Part shown: one piece after another, positions 17,513 through 26,282 of the stretch
Position numbering within the stretch: the stretch's first letter is position 1
Layout: the number at the start of each line of letters is the position of its first letter
Source: Pseudogracilibacillus auburnensis
GTDB lineage: Bacteria > Bacillota > Bacilli > Bacillales > Amphibacillaceae
Reading direction: 5' to 3'
DNA length: 64,000 bases
NCBI RefSeq assembly: GCF_003201975.1
Contig: NZ_QJJQ01000004.1
Coordinates: 1-64,000, forward strand
Made by a program: the position numbers and the translations under genes
Notes under the pieces: model-generated
What the model was told of the DNA's origin: nothing
Databases searched by the model: none
What the model saw: only the letters and a program-made list of their open reading frames with translations

Positions 17513-18334
17513 ATGCGAAAATTAATTCAAGTGAAAACGATATTCATTTTAATATTACTAGTTGGGATGCTTGTGTTAAGTGCTTGCGGTAAAGGGGTAG
17601 CAAATGAAAATGAAGAAGTGACTTTAAAGATTAGTGCATCTTCTGTTCCACATGCGGAAATATTGGAATTTATTGAAGAAGAATTAGAAAACGAAGGAAT
17701 TAAGTTGGATATTTCGATCACCTCAGATGGAATCCAGACGAATCAACAGACAGCCGATGGACAGTTAGATGCGAACTTTTTTCAACATACACCATATTTA
17801 GAACAGGTGAATGAAGATAGTGGGTTAGATTTAGTGAATGTAAAAGGGATTCATATTGAGCCATTCGGTGTCTATTCGAAAGAAATTAATTCTATTGAAG
17901 ATTTATCTCAAGGCGCTAAAATTGCTATACCAAAAGATCCAGTTAACTTTTCACGTGCATTGGAATTATTTGCAACAAATGGCGTTATTGAACTTGATCA
18001 TTCGAAAACTACCGATTTTATTTTACAAGATATTACGAAAAATGAAAAAGAGCTAGAATTTATTCCTGTTGACTCCGCATTACTTGTTCATTCTCTTGAT
18101 GATGTAGAAGCATCTGCTATCAATACAAATTATGCGTTAGAAGGTGGATTCAGCCCATTAGATGATTCATTAATTATGGAAGATAGGGAATCACCATATG
18201 TAAATATTCTAGTATCTCGTCCAGATAATAAGGATGATGAAGCGATTCAAAAGCTTGCTGATACTTTAACGACAGATAAGGTAAGGGAGTTTATTGAAAA
18301 AGAATACGGTGGAGCAGTAGTTCCAGTCTTTTAA
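17513..18334 (+). CDS. metQ: MetQ/NlpA family substrate-binding lipoprotein (1)
   Basis: A 273-aa lipoprotein of the methionine-type ABC importer. The signal peptide ends in the lipobox LSAC (C~25). The NlpA fold is shown by TADGQLDANFFQHTPYLEQ, GIHIEPFGVYSKEI and IAIPKDPVNFSRALELF. A second copy lies at 20.2 kb after metI, so the importer has two binding proteins. Hairpins between this gene and metN may tune relative expression. Binding methionine, or another sulfur compound as the monooxygenase neighbours suggest, cannot be separated by sequence. Confidence 0.87.
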   Translation: MRKLIQVKTIFILILLVGMLVLSACGKGVANENEEVTLKISASSVPHAEILEFIEEELENEGIKLDISITSDGIQTNQQTADGQLDANFFQHTPYLEQVNEDSGLDLVNVKGIHIEPFGVYSKEINSIEDLSQGAKIAIPKDPVNFSRALELFATNGVIELDHSKTTDFILQDITKNEKELEFIPVDSALLVHSLDDVEASAINTNYALEGGFSPLDDSLIMEDRESPYVNILVSRPDNKDDEAIQKLADTLTTDKVREFIEKEYGGAVVPVF

Positions 18335-18341
18335 TTGCTTC

Positions 18342-18450
18342 AGCATTCATTCTCGACTCAAGTAAGTGGGAATGAATGCTTTAGGGAATTTTCGAGCAAG
18401 CTCGAAAAAATCTGGACGAAATTGCGCCGAGGCGTAATTGGTTAAGTAAG
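18342..18450 (+). terminator. Run of hairpins between metQ(1) and metN
   Basis: An 11-bp stem AGCATTCATTC / GAATGAATGCT (18342-18352, 18370-18380) is followed by TTCGAGC-AA-GCTCGAA and then AATTGCGCC / GGCGTAATT. None has a long T run, so mRNA-stabilising or attenuating structures are as likely as full termination. Confidence 0.45.
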
Positions 18451-18479
18451 TTCATCGTTCTAAAGGGAGGAGTGTCGAT

Positions 18480-19559
18480 TTGATTAAGTTTCAAAATGTT
18501 TCGAAAGTATATGAAAATAAAGGCCAGAAAACAGAAGCGTTAAAAGAAATTAATGTAACGGTTGATAAAGGTGATATCTTTGGTGTGATTGGATTTAGTG
18601 GTGCTGGGAAAAGTACGTTACTTCGCACGGTTAATTTGTTGGAAAACCCATCTACTGGTGAAGTACTTGTCGATGGGAAACATTTGGCAAGTTTATCCAA
18701 ACATCAATTACGTCAAGAACAGAAAAAAATCGGGATGATTTTCCAACATTTTCATTTACTTCATTCAAAGACAGTGTATGAAAATGTTGCCCTCCCACTC
18801 GGCTTAAGTCGAGTAAGCAAAAAAGAAGTAGATAAACGAGTGAGAGAGACGTTAGATTTTGTTGGACTATCTGACAAATTACAAAGTTACCCTGATCAGT
18901 TATCAGGTGGACAAAAACAACGGGTCGGGATTGCCCGGGCTTTAGTGACAAACCCATCTATTTTACTATGTGATGAAGCAACGTCGGCATTAGACCCACA
19001 AACGACGATTTCTATTCTGAACTTACTTAAACAAATTAATGAAGAATATAAAATTACTATTTTAATTATTACGCATGAAATGGAAGTGATTAAAGAAATT
19101 TGTAACCGTGTTGCTGTGATGGAAAATGGTCGGATTATTGAAACGGAAACCGTATTTAACCTATTTACTGACCCACAAACGGAAACAACGCAAAATTTCG
19201 TGCGTTCCATCGTTCGTGATCACGTGCCAGATACTGTTTATCATTTAATGGAGAAGAATGGATATATAGGTCGTATTTTTACTTTTAAATTTACAGGATC
19301 AAGTTCAGGAAAACCAATTATTTCACAAATTTCCAAGCAATTTGATGTCGAAGTGAATGTTTTATATGGAAATATTACAGAATTACAAGGAACGCCATTC
19401 GGTAATTTAATCGTTGAATTGGTCGGTCCACATGAGGAAGTAGAATGGGGATTAGATTTTGCTAGAAAACAACAAGTTCATGTGAAGGAGGTGACGAGTA
19501 ATGGAAATCGGAACAGACATTATTTTGAACGCACTTTGGGAAACGTTGTACATGGTTAG
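18480..19559 (+). CDS. metN: Methionine-type ABC transporter ATP-binding protein MetN
   Basis: A 359-aa ATPase energising uptake through MetI. Walker A GFSGAGKST (~residues 38-46), MIFQHFHLL, signature LSGGQKQRVGIARAL, Walker B LLCDEATSALD, and a C-terminal NIL domain (~residues 270-345), the regulatory methionine-binding domain of this family. The start is TTG, 7 nt after AAAGGGAGGAG. The reading frame runs 59 bp past the metI start, an unusually long overlap; it may have lost its original stop. Confidence 0.92.
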   Translation: MIKFQNVSKVYENKGQKTEALKEINVTVDKGDIFGVIGFSGAGKSTLLRTVNLLENPSTGEVLVDGKHLASLSKHQLRQEQKKIGMIFQHFHLLHSKTVYENVALPLGLSRVSKKEVDKRVRETLDFVGLSDKLQSYPDQLSGGQKQRVGIARALVTNPSILLCDEATSALDPQTTISILNLLKQINEEYKITILIITHEMEVIKEICNRVAVMENGRIIETETVFNLFTDPQTETTQNFVRSIVRDHVPDTVYHLMEKNGYIGRIFTFKFTGSSSGKPIISQISKQFDVEVNVLYGNITELQGTPFGNLIVELVGPHEEVEWGLDFARKQQVHVKEVTSNGNRNRHYFERTLGNVVHG

Positions 19560-20154
19560 TGTTGCATTGTTTTTCGGTAGTGTACTTGGAGTATTTCTTG
19601 GGATTACGCTCGTCGTAACAAGAAAAGGGCACGTATTAGAAAGTAATATTATCTTCTCTATATTAAATCCGATCGTAAACGTATTGCGCTCGATTCCATT
19701 CATTATCTTACTCGTTGCCATTATCCCGTTTACACGTCTAATTGTTGGGACATCTATTGGGACGTCAGCTGCAATCGTTCCTCTTGTCCTTCATATTGGG
19801 CCATACTTTTCTAGATTAGTAGAAAATTCGTTACTAGAAGTTGATGAAGGAATTATTGAAGCGGCAAAAGCGATGGGAGCAACACCATTACAAATAATTC
19901 GTAAGTTTTTATTACCAGAAGCATTTGCCTCCCTTGTGTTAAGCGTCACGACTGCGACGATTAGTTTAATTGGAGCAACTGCCATGGCAGGAGCTGTCGG
20001 CGGTGGGGGACTCGGTGATGTCGCCATTACGTACGGTTACCAACGTTTTGATACAGTAACCATTTTCGTAACCGTAGTAATCCTAGTCTTATTAGTACAA
20101 ATCATTCAAAGTATTGGCAATACATTGGAACGAAAAATAAGACGTGTGTCGTAA
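19501..20154 (+). CDS. metI: Methionine-type ABC transporter permease MetI
   Basis: A 217-aa inner-membrane permease with about five membrane helices. The EAA loop EAAKAMGATPLQIIRKFLLPEA contacts MetN. The start ATG has an ideal AAGGAGGTGA ribosome-binding site inside the metN 3' end. It forms the importer with MetN and the two MetQ proteins. Downstream metQ(2) begins 21 bp later. Confidence 0.92.
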   Translation: MEIGTDIILNALWETLYMVSVALFFGSVLGVFLGITLVVTRKGHVLESNIIFSILNPIVNVLRSIPFIILLVAIIPFTRLIVGTSIGTSAAIVPLVLHIGPYFSRLVENSLLEVDEGIIEAAKAMGATPLQIIRKFLLPEAFASLVLSVTTATISLIGATAMAGAVGGGGLGDVAITYGYQRFDTVTIFVTVVILVLLVQIIQSIGNTLERKIRRVS

Positions 20155-20175
20155 CGACGGAGAAGGAGTGTAAAG

Positions 20176-21021
20176 ATGTATCGAAAACTGTTCTCGGTAT
20201 TTTTCATTGTACTGTTAGTTGTTATCGGATGCTCAAAAGGGAATGCTTCGATTGAAGAAGGGCCGATCAAAGTAGGGATTAGAAGTTCAGAGCTAAGAAC
20301 ATGGGAATATTTAGAGGAAAGAGCGAAAGAGGAAGGACTAGACATCGAACTCGTTCATTTTTCCTCTACGTATGACCCAAACGAAGCATTATTAGATGGA
20401 GAAATCGATGTCAACGCATTCCAGCACGTAGCATTTTTAGATACGTTTAATGAGAAGACAGCTAGTGATATCGTACCAATTGGTACAACAATTATTGCGC
20501 CGCTCGGTATTTATTCAAGTAAATATGAGTCGATTGAAGAAATTCCCGAAGGCTCACAAATTGCCATTCCAAATGATTCTTCCAATTTGGGGAGGGCATT
20601 ACTGCTTTTACAAGAAGCAGGACTAATTACAGTGAAGGACGATTTTGATGGGTTAGGTGGAGAAGATAAAGTAAAAGATAATCCGAAAAAATTGGAACTT
20701 ATCCCGATGGATAGCTTTAATACGCCAAGAGCAATGGAAGATACAGGCGTCTCAGTTATTGGTAATGGGATTGCGGTTGAGGCGGGATTAACGCTTAAAG
20801 ATGCTCTACTACATGAAAGTGAAACAGCCAAACCGTATATTAATATTATTGCTGCAAAAAGTGAGCATAAAGAGAACGAAAAGTTAAAACAATTAGTTGC
20901 ACTCTACCAAACGGATGAAACGAAAAAGTTTATAGAAGAAACGTATGACGGCAACTATATTCCAACATTTATTACGTTAGAAGAGTTGTCGACGTATAAA
21001 AAAACATATTCAAGTAAGTAA
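20176..21021 (+). CDS. metQ: MetQ/NlpA family substrate-binding lipoprotein (2)
   Basis: A 281-aa lipoprotein with lipobox VIGC near residue 19 and the NlpA-family segments DGEIDVNAFQHVAFLDTF, IIAPLGIYSSKY and IAIPNDSSNLGRALLLL. It differs clearly from the first MetQ (17.5 kb), so the two probably bind different ligands for the same MetNI permease. GGAGAAGGAGTG precedes the ATG. It is followed 12 bp later by a third flavin monooxygenase, linking uptake and oxidation in one operon. Confidence 0.88.
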   Translation: MYRKLFSVFFIVLLVVIGCSKGNASIEEGPIKVGIRSSELRTWEYLEERAKEEGLDIELVHFSSTYDPNEALLDGEIDVNAFQHVAFLDTFNEKTASDIVPIGTTIIAPLGIYSSKYESIEEIPEGSQIAIPNDSSNLGRALLLLQEAGLITVKDDFDGLGGEDKVKDNPKKLELIPMDSFNTPRAMEDTGVSVIGNGIAVEAGLTLKDALLHESETAKPYINIIAAKSEHKENEKLKQLVALYQTDETKKFIEETYDGNYIPTFITLEELSTYKKTYSSK

Positions 21022-21033
21022 GGAGAGATTTCA

Positions 21034-22374
21034 TTGGTTCAAAATAGACAACTGAAATTAGCAGCCTATTTAGTAGGATCTGGAATGCATGTCTCCTCTT
21101 GGCGACATACGTTAGCAAATCCTGCTTCAAGTATCGATATCAAGGCATTACAAAAACAAGCGCAAATCGCTGAAAGTGGTAAATTCGACTTTGTATTTAT
21201 TGCTGATAGTTTAGCCATTAACCATGAATCCCACCCGCAAATATTGAATCGCTTTGATCCAATTGTTTTGATCACAGCACTTTCAGCAGCGACCGAGAAA
21301 ATAGGGGTTGGAGCAACAGCATCGACGACTTATAGTGAACCTTATGTATTAGCAAGGCAATTTGCATCCGTTGATCATATAAGTGGTGGGAGATCAGGAT
21401 GGAATGTTGTCACGACGGCTGATGCTACAGGTGAAACAGCACTTAACTTTAGTCGGGAAAAACATTGGGAACATGACCACCGTTATGAACGAGCAGAGGA
21501 ATTTGTTGATATCGTAAAAAGTTTATGGGATTCTTGGGAAGATGATGCTTTTCTTTATCATAAAGAAGCTGGAACATTTTATGATAAGAATAAAGTGCAT
21601 GAAGTAAATTTTAAAGGTGAATATTTTTCCGTTAAAGGCCCTTTAAATATTGCTAGATCAAAGCAAGGCCAGCCTGTCATTATTCAAGCTGGTGCGTCTG
21701 TACCAGGACAAAGACTTGCTGCGAGAACGGGCGAAGTAATTTTTACTCATTGGGACGATATCGAAACATCAAAAAAGCATTATAAAAAATTAAAAGCGCA
21801 ATTAAAAGATTTTAATCGATCAGAAGATGAACTACTTATTTTCCATGCTATTTCACCAATTGTTGGAGAAACAGAGGAGGCTGCCTTACAGAAATATCAT
21901 GAGTTAGATGAACTAATTGACCCATACGAAAGTCTAAAATTTGCTTCAGGTTATATGGGAAATGTGGACTTTTCAAAGTATTCATTAGATACACCAGCAA
22001 AAGAAGTAGAGTTTCCTGAAGTGAATAGTATCCAAAGTAGTTTTAATGAAATGAAAAAAATAATCGAGGAAGAAGATTTAAAAGTCGGTGATTTATATAA
22101 ACGTTTTTTCGGCGCTGCCAAAAAGGATGCATTCATTGGCACACCAACACAAGTTGCCGATGAGATAGAAACGTGGTACACGGAACGCGCAACGGACGGG
22201 TTTATGATTCAATTCCGATTATTGCCTCGGGACCTTGAAGATTTCGTCGAGTTAGTCGTTCCCATTTTACAAGATAGAGGTTTATTTCGAAAAGAGTACA
22301 CAGGGAGCACGCTTCGTGAACATTTAGGATTAGCAAAACCAGTCAATTGTTTTACGAAAAAAGTACGATCATGA
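21034..22374 (+). CDS. NtaA/SnaA/DszA family FMN-dependent monooxygenase (2)
   Basis: A 446-aa luciferase-like monooxygenase, paralogous to the 15.6-kb gene. Shared motifs are FVFIADSLA, TYSEPYVLARQFASVDHISGGRSGWNVVTT and VIIQAGASVPGQRLAARTGEVIF. The start is TTG, 7 nt after AAGGAGA. It sits between metQ(2) and a flavin reductase in one run of genes, so it is probably supplied with FMNH2 by the latter. Likely role: C-S or C-N bond cleavage of the imported compound. Confidence 0.87.
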   Translation: MVQNRQLKLAAYLVGSGMHVSSWRHTLANPASSIDIKALQKQAQIAESGKFDFVFIADSLAINHESHPQILNRFDPIVLITALSAATEKIGVGATASTTYSEPYVLARQFASVDHISGGRSGWNVVTTADATGETALNFSREKHWEHDHRYERAEEFVDIVKSLWDSWEDDAFLYHKEAGTFYDKNKVHEVNFKGEYFSVKGPLNIARSKQGQPVIIQAGASVPGQRLAARTGEVIFTHWDDIETSKKHYKKLKAQLKDFNRSEDELLIFHAISPIVGETEEAALQKYHELDELIDPYESLKFASGYMGNVDFSKYSLDTPAKEVEFPEVNSIQSSFNEMKKIIEEEDLKVGDLYKRFFGAAKKDAFIGTPTQVADEIETWYTERATDGFMIQFRLLPRDLEDFVELVVPILQDRGLFRKEYTGSTLREHLGLAKPVNCFTKKVRS

Positions 22375-22410
22375 AAGAAGTGACCAAAAAAGTGGAGAAA
22401 GGTTGGTATC

Positions 22411-22956
22411 ATGAGTAATATTGTTTTACTGTCAGGAAGTCCCTCGGTATCTTCAAGATCAAATCAAGTGCTAAAATACCTAGGGGGAAAACTAGAAAAG
22501 GAATTTTTTTCTGTCACACATATATCAGTTCAAGACATTCCTTTAGAAGACTTGTTCTTCGGAAAATATGACAGTCCAACGATTAAGAAAATCGCAAATC
22601 AAATGGAGCAGGCAAAAGGCGTAATCATTGCTTCACCGGTATATAAAGCTGCCTATACGGGTGTATTAAAATCACTTTTAGATATTTTACCTCAAGATAT
22701 TTTTAAATCAAAGCCGGTTTTTCCGATAATGACAGGAGGAAGTCCATCTCATTTATTGGCAATTGAGTATACATTAAAGCCTCTCATTGCCATTTTAAAA
22801 GGGCATAGTTTAAGAGGAGTATATATATTAGATAGTCAAATAAACCGTGATAGTGAAAATCCAATTATAGATGAAGAAATAAACGGCCGAATCAATGCAC
22901 AAGTACAGTATTTTATTGAAGCAATTCAAGAACAGAAATTAACGATTACACAGTAG
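22411..22956 (+). CDS. NADPH-dependent FMN reductase (SsuE-like)
   Basis: A 181-aa flavodoxin-fold reductase. The phosphate-binding loop is LLSGSPSVSSRSNQVL at the N-terminus, followed by ASPVYKAAYTGVLKSLLD and MTGGSPSHLLAIEY, all typical of SsuE/MsuE. It provides reduced FMN to two-component monooxygenases, here most likely the luciferase-like enzymes upstream. It is the last gene of the run and is followed by a strong terminator. Confidence 0.87.
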   Translation: MSNIVLLSGSPSVSSRSNQVLKYLGGKLEKEFFSVTHISVQDIPLEDLFFGKYDSPTIKKIANQMEQAKGVIIASPVYKAAYTGVLKSLLDILPQDIFKSKPVFPIMTGGSPSHLLAIEYTLKPLIAILKGHSLRGVYILDSQINRDSENPIIDEEINGRINAQVQYFIEAIQEQKLTITQ

Positions 22957-22988
22957 ATTTAAAAAAGAGAGTGAACTTACTATTTTAG

Positions 22989-23018
22989 GCTGTCGAGATA
23001 TTCTCGACAGCTATTTTT
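22989..23018 (+). terminator. Rho-independent terminator of the sulfur-salvage operon
   Basis: A perfect 10-bp stem GCTGTCGAGA / TCTCGACAGC with a 3-nt loop followed by TATTTTT. Confidence 0.9.
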
Positions 23019-23197
23019 AACGAAATGCTAATACCGATTTGTTCCTTTCTAAGAACAATGTCCTATAAATATAGAAAAAAGTTAATGAATATTTTACAAG
23101 ATCAAAAGAAATGCAGGAATCCGATCGTTTCGGGACTTTTGACTTAGAAATATTTAATTTAAAATAGTAAGAAATTTTTATTTTTTTTGAAAGTGAC

Positions 23198-23226
23198 TTG
23201 ACAATACGAAAGAGTTGGCATAAAAT
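23198..23226 (+). promoter_or_regulatory. Sigma-A promoter of the DUF3870 gene
   Basis: TTGACA (23198-23203), exactly 17 bp, then TAAAAT (23221-23226), 32 bp before the start codon. Confidence 0.72.
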
Positions 23227-23258
23227 AAAATCTATCAAAAATTAAAGGAATTTAAGTC

Positions 23259-23582
23259 ATGGAAAAATTAACATCTGTTCTTGTGACGGGTTATGCTAAA
23301 GCACCACAAGGAACTTCAATGTATGAAATATACCGTCATGCAGGAATTGTTTTGGAGATTGAACTGAAAACGCATACAATAATTGATGTGGAATTTACAA
23401 TGGTGGCTGACCTTACGAAAAAGTTTTTTAAGAAATTAGTTGTTGGTTATTCTTTAGAAGATGGACTAGATGGACTAATATCTCGAATTAAGCAATTTTA
23501 TTTTGCCCCATCTCAACAAGCTATAATTGTAGCGCTACAATCAGCAAATCAGCGCTATTGGGAGTATTTAAATGTAGATTAA
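23259..23582 (+). CDS. DUF3870 domain-containing protein
   Basis: A 107-aa soluble protein matching the DUF3870 pattern: VTGYAKAPQGTSMYEIYRHAGIVLEI at the start and FFKKLVVGYSLEDGLDGLISRI in the middle. AAGGAAT precedes the ATG. No catalytic function is established to my knowledge. It has its own promoter and lies just before a CoA-transferase/thiolase operon, so an accessory or regulatory role in that catabolism is plausible but unproven. Confidence 0.72.
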   Translation: MEKLTSVLVTGYAKAPQGTSMYEIYRHAGIVLEIELKTHTIIDVEFTMVADLTKKFFKKLVVGYSLEDGLDGLISRIKQFYFAPSQQAIIVALQSANQRYWEYLNVD

Positions 23583-23638
23583 TAACTAGTTTGGTTATAT
23601 TGAGCTAAGTTGACAACCTCAATTTAGATAATCTTTAG

Positions 23639-23709
23639 AACCGAGTGAACATCTAACATTTAGGGAACTTGTATGTTCTTTAAATTTGGATAGTTCTGCT
23701 CGGTTTTTC
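23639..23709 (+). terminator. Terminator-like hairpin after the DUF3870 gene
   Basis: AACCGAG (23639-23645) pairs with CTCGGTT (23699-23705), followed by TTTCT; inner pairing is partial. It separates the DUF3870 gene from the CoA-transferase operon, although a long-loop attenuator is also possible. Confidence 0.5.
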
Positions 23710-23775
23710 TCATTTTTATATTCCGATAATAACTAAATACATAAAATTTATTTTCAGATGAGAGGAGTATACAGG

Positions 23776-24426
23776 ATGAAAGAAATCATTACGGCGAATG
23801 AAGCAATCAATATGGTGAAGTCTGAATCAGTTATTATGGTAGGCGGTTTTGGTCTAGTAGGTTGTCCAATTAAACTTGTCGAATCGCTCAGCAATTCATC
23901 GTTGAACAATTTAACAATCATTAGTAATAATCTTGGCGAACAAGGAAAAGGGCTAGGAAAGTTAGTGCTAAATAAGCAAGTAGCAAAAGGAATAGGCTCG
24001 TATTTTACGTCAAATATTGATGTCGTAGAAGCATATCAAAGAGGAGAATTAGAGATAGAACTTCTACCTCAAGGAACAATGTCTGAAGCAATCCGGGCTG
24101 GGGGAGCAGGAATTGGAGGGTTTTATACTCCAGTAAGTGTTGGAACAGCTTTGGCAGAACCAAAGGAAACGAAAATAATTGGTGAAAAAGAATATGTATT
24201 GCAAGAAGCTTTACAAGCAGACTTTGCTTTTATTAAGGCAAAAAAAGCCGATAAGCTTGGCAATTTAATCTATAGTAAATCTTCACGAAATTTTAACCCT
24301 GCAATGGCCACTGCTGCAAAGACCGTATTTGTAGAAGTGGATGAAATTGTTGAGGTAGGTGAATTAAACCCAGAAGAAATAATAACACCACATTTATATG
24401 TTGATTATTTAATAGAAGGTGAATAA
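23776..24426 (+). CDS. 3-oxoacid CoA-transferase subunit A
   Basis: A 216-aa AtoD/ScoA-type subunit that, with the next gene, transfers CoA between acyl-CoA and a (3-oxo)acid. Motifs are VGGFGLVGCPIKLVESL and GGAGIGGFYTPVSVGT. An ATG at 23758 precedes the AGAGGAG ribosome-binding site, so 23776 is the preferred start. It heads a run of at least thirteen same-strand genes. The exact acid (acetoacetate, 3-oxoadipate or other) cannot be told from sequence. Confidence 0.88.
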   Translation: MKEIITANEAINMVKSESVIMVGGFGLVGCPIKLVESLSNSSLNNLTIISNNLGEQGKGLGKLVLNKQVAKGIGSYFTSNIDVVEAYQRGELEIELLPQGTMSEAIRAGGAGIGGFYTPVSVGTALAEPKETKIIGEKEYVLQEALQADFAFIKAKKADKLGNLIYSKSSRNFNPAMATAAKTVFVEVDEIVEVGELNPEEIITPHLYVDYLIEGE

Positions 24427-24428
24427 AA

Positions 24429-25082
24429 ATGGATGAAAAACAGCTGATTGCTGCAAGAGCGGCACAAGAATTAAAAAATGGCAATGTCGTAAACTTAGGA
24501 ATCGGAATTCCAACAAAAGTGGTCGATTACTTACCACCGGATGTTACGATTCATCTTCACTCTGAAAACGGAATATTAGGACTTGGGCCAAGCCCAACAG
24601 AAGAAGAAATTGATCCTGATCTCGTCAATGCTGGGAAGTTACCAGTAACCATTGTGGAAGGTTCATCTTTCTTCGATAGTCCATCTTCTTTTGCGATGAT
24701 TCGAGGAAAGCATGTTGATGTTGCAGTGTTAGGGGTTCTACAAGTGGATCAATATGGAAGAATTGCTAATTGGGCAATCCCAGGAAAAAATATTTTAGGG
24801 GTAGGAGGTGCGATGGATTTATTAGAAGGCGCAAAAAAAGTTATTGTAACAATGCTTCATACGACTAGAAGTGGAGAGTCTAAAATAGTTGAAAGTCTAT
24901 CTTACCCAATTACTTCACAAAGACGAGTCGATATGATTATTACTGAATTAGCTGTATTCAAAGTTGATAAGGAAGGACTTCTTTTAATGGAAATGGCAGA
25001 TGGTTGCACAATAGAAGATGTTAAAAAACATACACTTGCTCCATTTCGTCTTTCTAGTCAATTAACATCTAATGTTCGATAG
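24429..25082 (+). CDS. 3-oxoacid CoA-transferase subunit B
   Basis: A 217-aa AtoA/ScoB-type subunit. The catalytic glutamate is E46 in LHSENGILGLGP, which carries the glutamyl-CoA intermediate. NLGIGIPTKVVDYLP precedes it and LGVLQVDQYGRIANWAIPGK follows. It begins 2 bp after subunit A ends and is followed 15 bp later by a thiolase, so a 3-oxoacyl-CoA is probably made here and cleaved next. Confidence 0.9.
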   Translation: MDEKQLIAARAAQELKNGNVVNLGIGIPTKVVDYLPPDVTIHLHSENGILGLGPSPTEEEIDPDLVNAGKLPVTIVEGSSFFDSPSSFAMIRGKHVDVAVLGVLQVDQYGRIANWAIPGKNILGVGGAMDLLEGAKKVIVTMLHTTRSGESKIVESLSYPITSQRRVDMIITELAVFKVDKEGLLLMEMADGCTIEDVKKHTLAPFRLSSQLTSNVR

Positions 25083-25097
25083 ATAGGGGAGTTAATA

Positions 25098-26282
25098 ATG
25101 GTTGTAATTGTTAGTGCATTAAGATCGGCCATTGGTCGTTATGGAGGTTCATTATGTCATACAACACCAGAGAATCTTGTATCAACGATGTTAAAAAACA
25201 ACTTATCATCGGCTGGTATCGATGGTTCTTTTGTGGATGAAGTCATTATTGGGCATACGAAACAAAGTGCTCATAATCCCAATATTGCTAGACTTTCCTT
25301 ATTAAAGGCACAGCTTCCTGAACATATTCCAGCTCATACGGTCCATATGCAATGTGCTTCAGGAATGCAAGCGGTAATGAATGGTGCGATGTCAATTATG
25401 ACAGGAAAAAATGACGTTGTGCTTGCTGGTGGAGTGGAGGTTATGTCTCAAGCACCATATTACTTTGTAGATAATCGTTTTGGAATAAACCCTGGAGATT
25501 TAACACTATATGATTCAAATATTGAAAGTCAACCCAAGTCTCAACCGAAAGATATATATGGTCATTTCTCCATGGGGATGACAGCGGAATGGTTAGCTGA
25601 GAAATACAATATATCACGTGAGGAACAAGATGAATTCTCGTTATTAAGTCAGGAAAAAGCATTTGAAGCGATTCAGTCAAAAAGATTTTCAGATGAGATT
25701 GTACCGATTTCAGTTAATAAAGGGAGAGGAGAATTTTACTACTTTGCAGAGGATGAATTTCCGAGAGAAACATCTATTGAAAAATTAGCAAAATTAAAAC
25801 CAGTTTTTAAAGAAGATGGAACTGTCACTGCGGGTAATGCTACGGGTAGAAATGATGGTGCTGCTACGTTGTTAATGATGCATGAGAGTAAGGCAAAAGA
25901 TTTAGGTTTAGAACCTTTAGCCTATATTCGTTCGTTTGCTTCTGCCGGAGTTAACCCAAAAGCAATGGGAATTGGACCTGTTCCGGCAACAAAAAAGGCA
26001 TTGTACTCTGCTGGTCTATCATTCAATGATCTTGACTTAATAGAGTTAAATGAAGCTTTTGCAGCCCAATCGATTGCCGTTTTAAAAGAATGGGATTCAG
26101 ATGGTAGAAACGTTAATGTAAATGGTGGTGCTATAGCTTTAGGACATCCTCTTGGTTCTACAGGTGCAAGAGTATTAACAACATTAGTTCATGAGCTGAA
26201 AAAAAGAAATAACCAATATGGCTTAGCGACAATGTGTGTAGCAGGTGGACAAGGAATATCAATGGTGGTGGAAAGAAAATGA
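25098..26282 (+). CDS. Acetyl-CoA acetyltransferase / 3-oxoacyl-CoA thiolase
   Basis: A 394-aa thiolase. The nucleophilic cysteine is C86 in HMQCASGMQAV. The C-terminal motifs ELNEAFAAQ, GGAIALGHPLGSTGARV and CVAGGQG supply the catalytic histidine and second cysteine. It would cleave a 3-oxoacyl-CoA into acetyl-CoA and a shorter acyl-CoA. Its stop overlaps the next start (ATGA). Confidence 0.92.
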   Translation: MVVIVSALRSAIGRYGGSLCHTTPENLVSTMLKNNLSSAGIDGSFVDEVIIGHTKQSAHNPNIARLSLLKAQLPEHIPAHTVHMQCASGMQAVMNGAMSIMTGKNDVVLAGGVEVMSQAPYYFVDNRFGINPGDLTLYDSNIESQPKSQPKDIYGHFSMGMTAEWLAEKYNISREEQDEFSLLSQEKAFEAIQSKRFSDEIVPISVNKGRGEFYYFAEDEFPRETSIEKLAKLKPVFKEDGTVTAGNATGRNDGAATLLMMHESKAKDLGLEPLAYIRSFASAGVNPKAMGIGPVPATKKALYSAGLSFNDLDLIELNEAFAAQSIAVLKEWDSDGRNVNVNGGAIALGHPLGSTGARVLTTLVHELKKRNNQYGLATMCVAGGQGISMVVERK

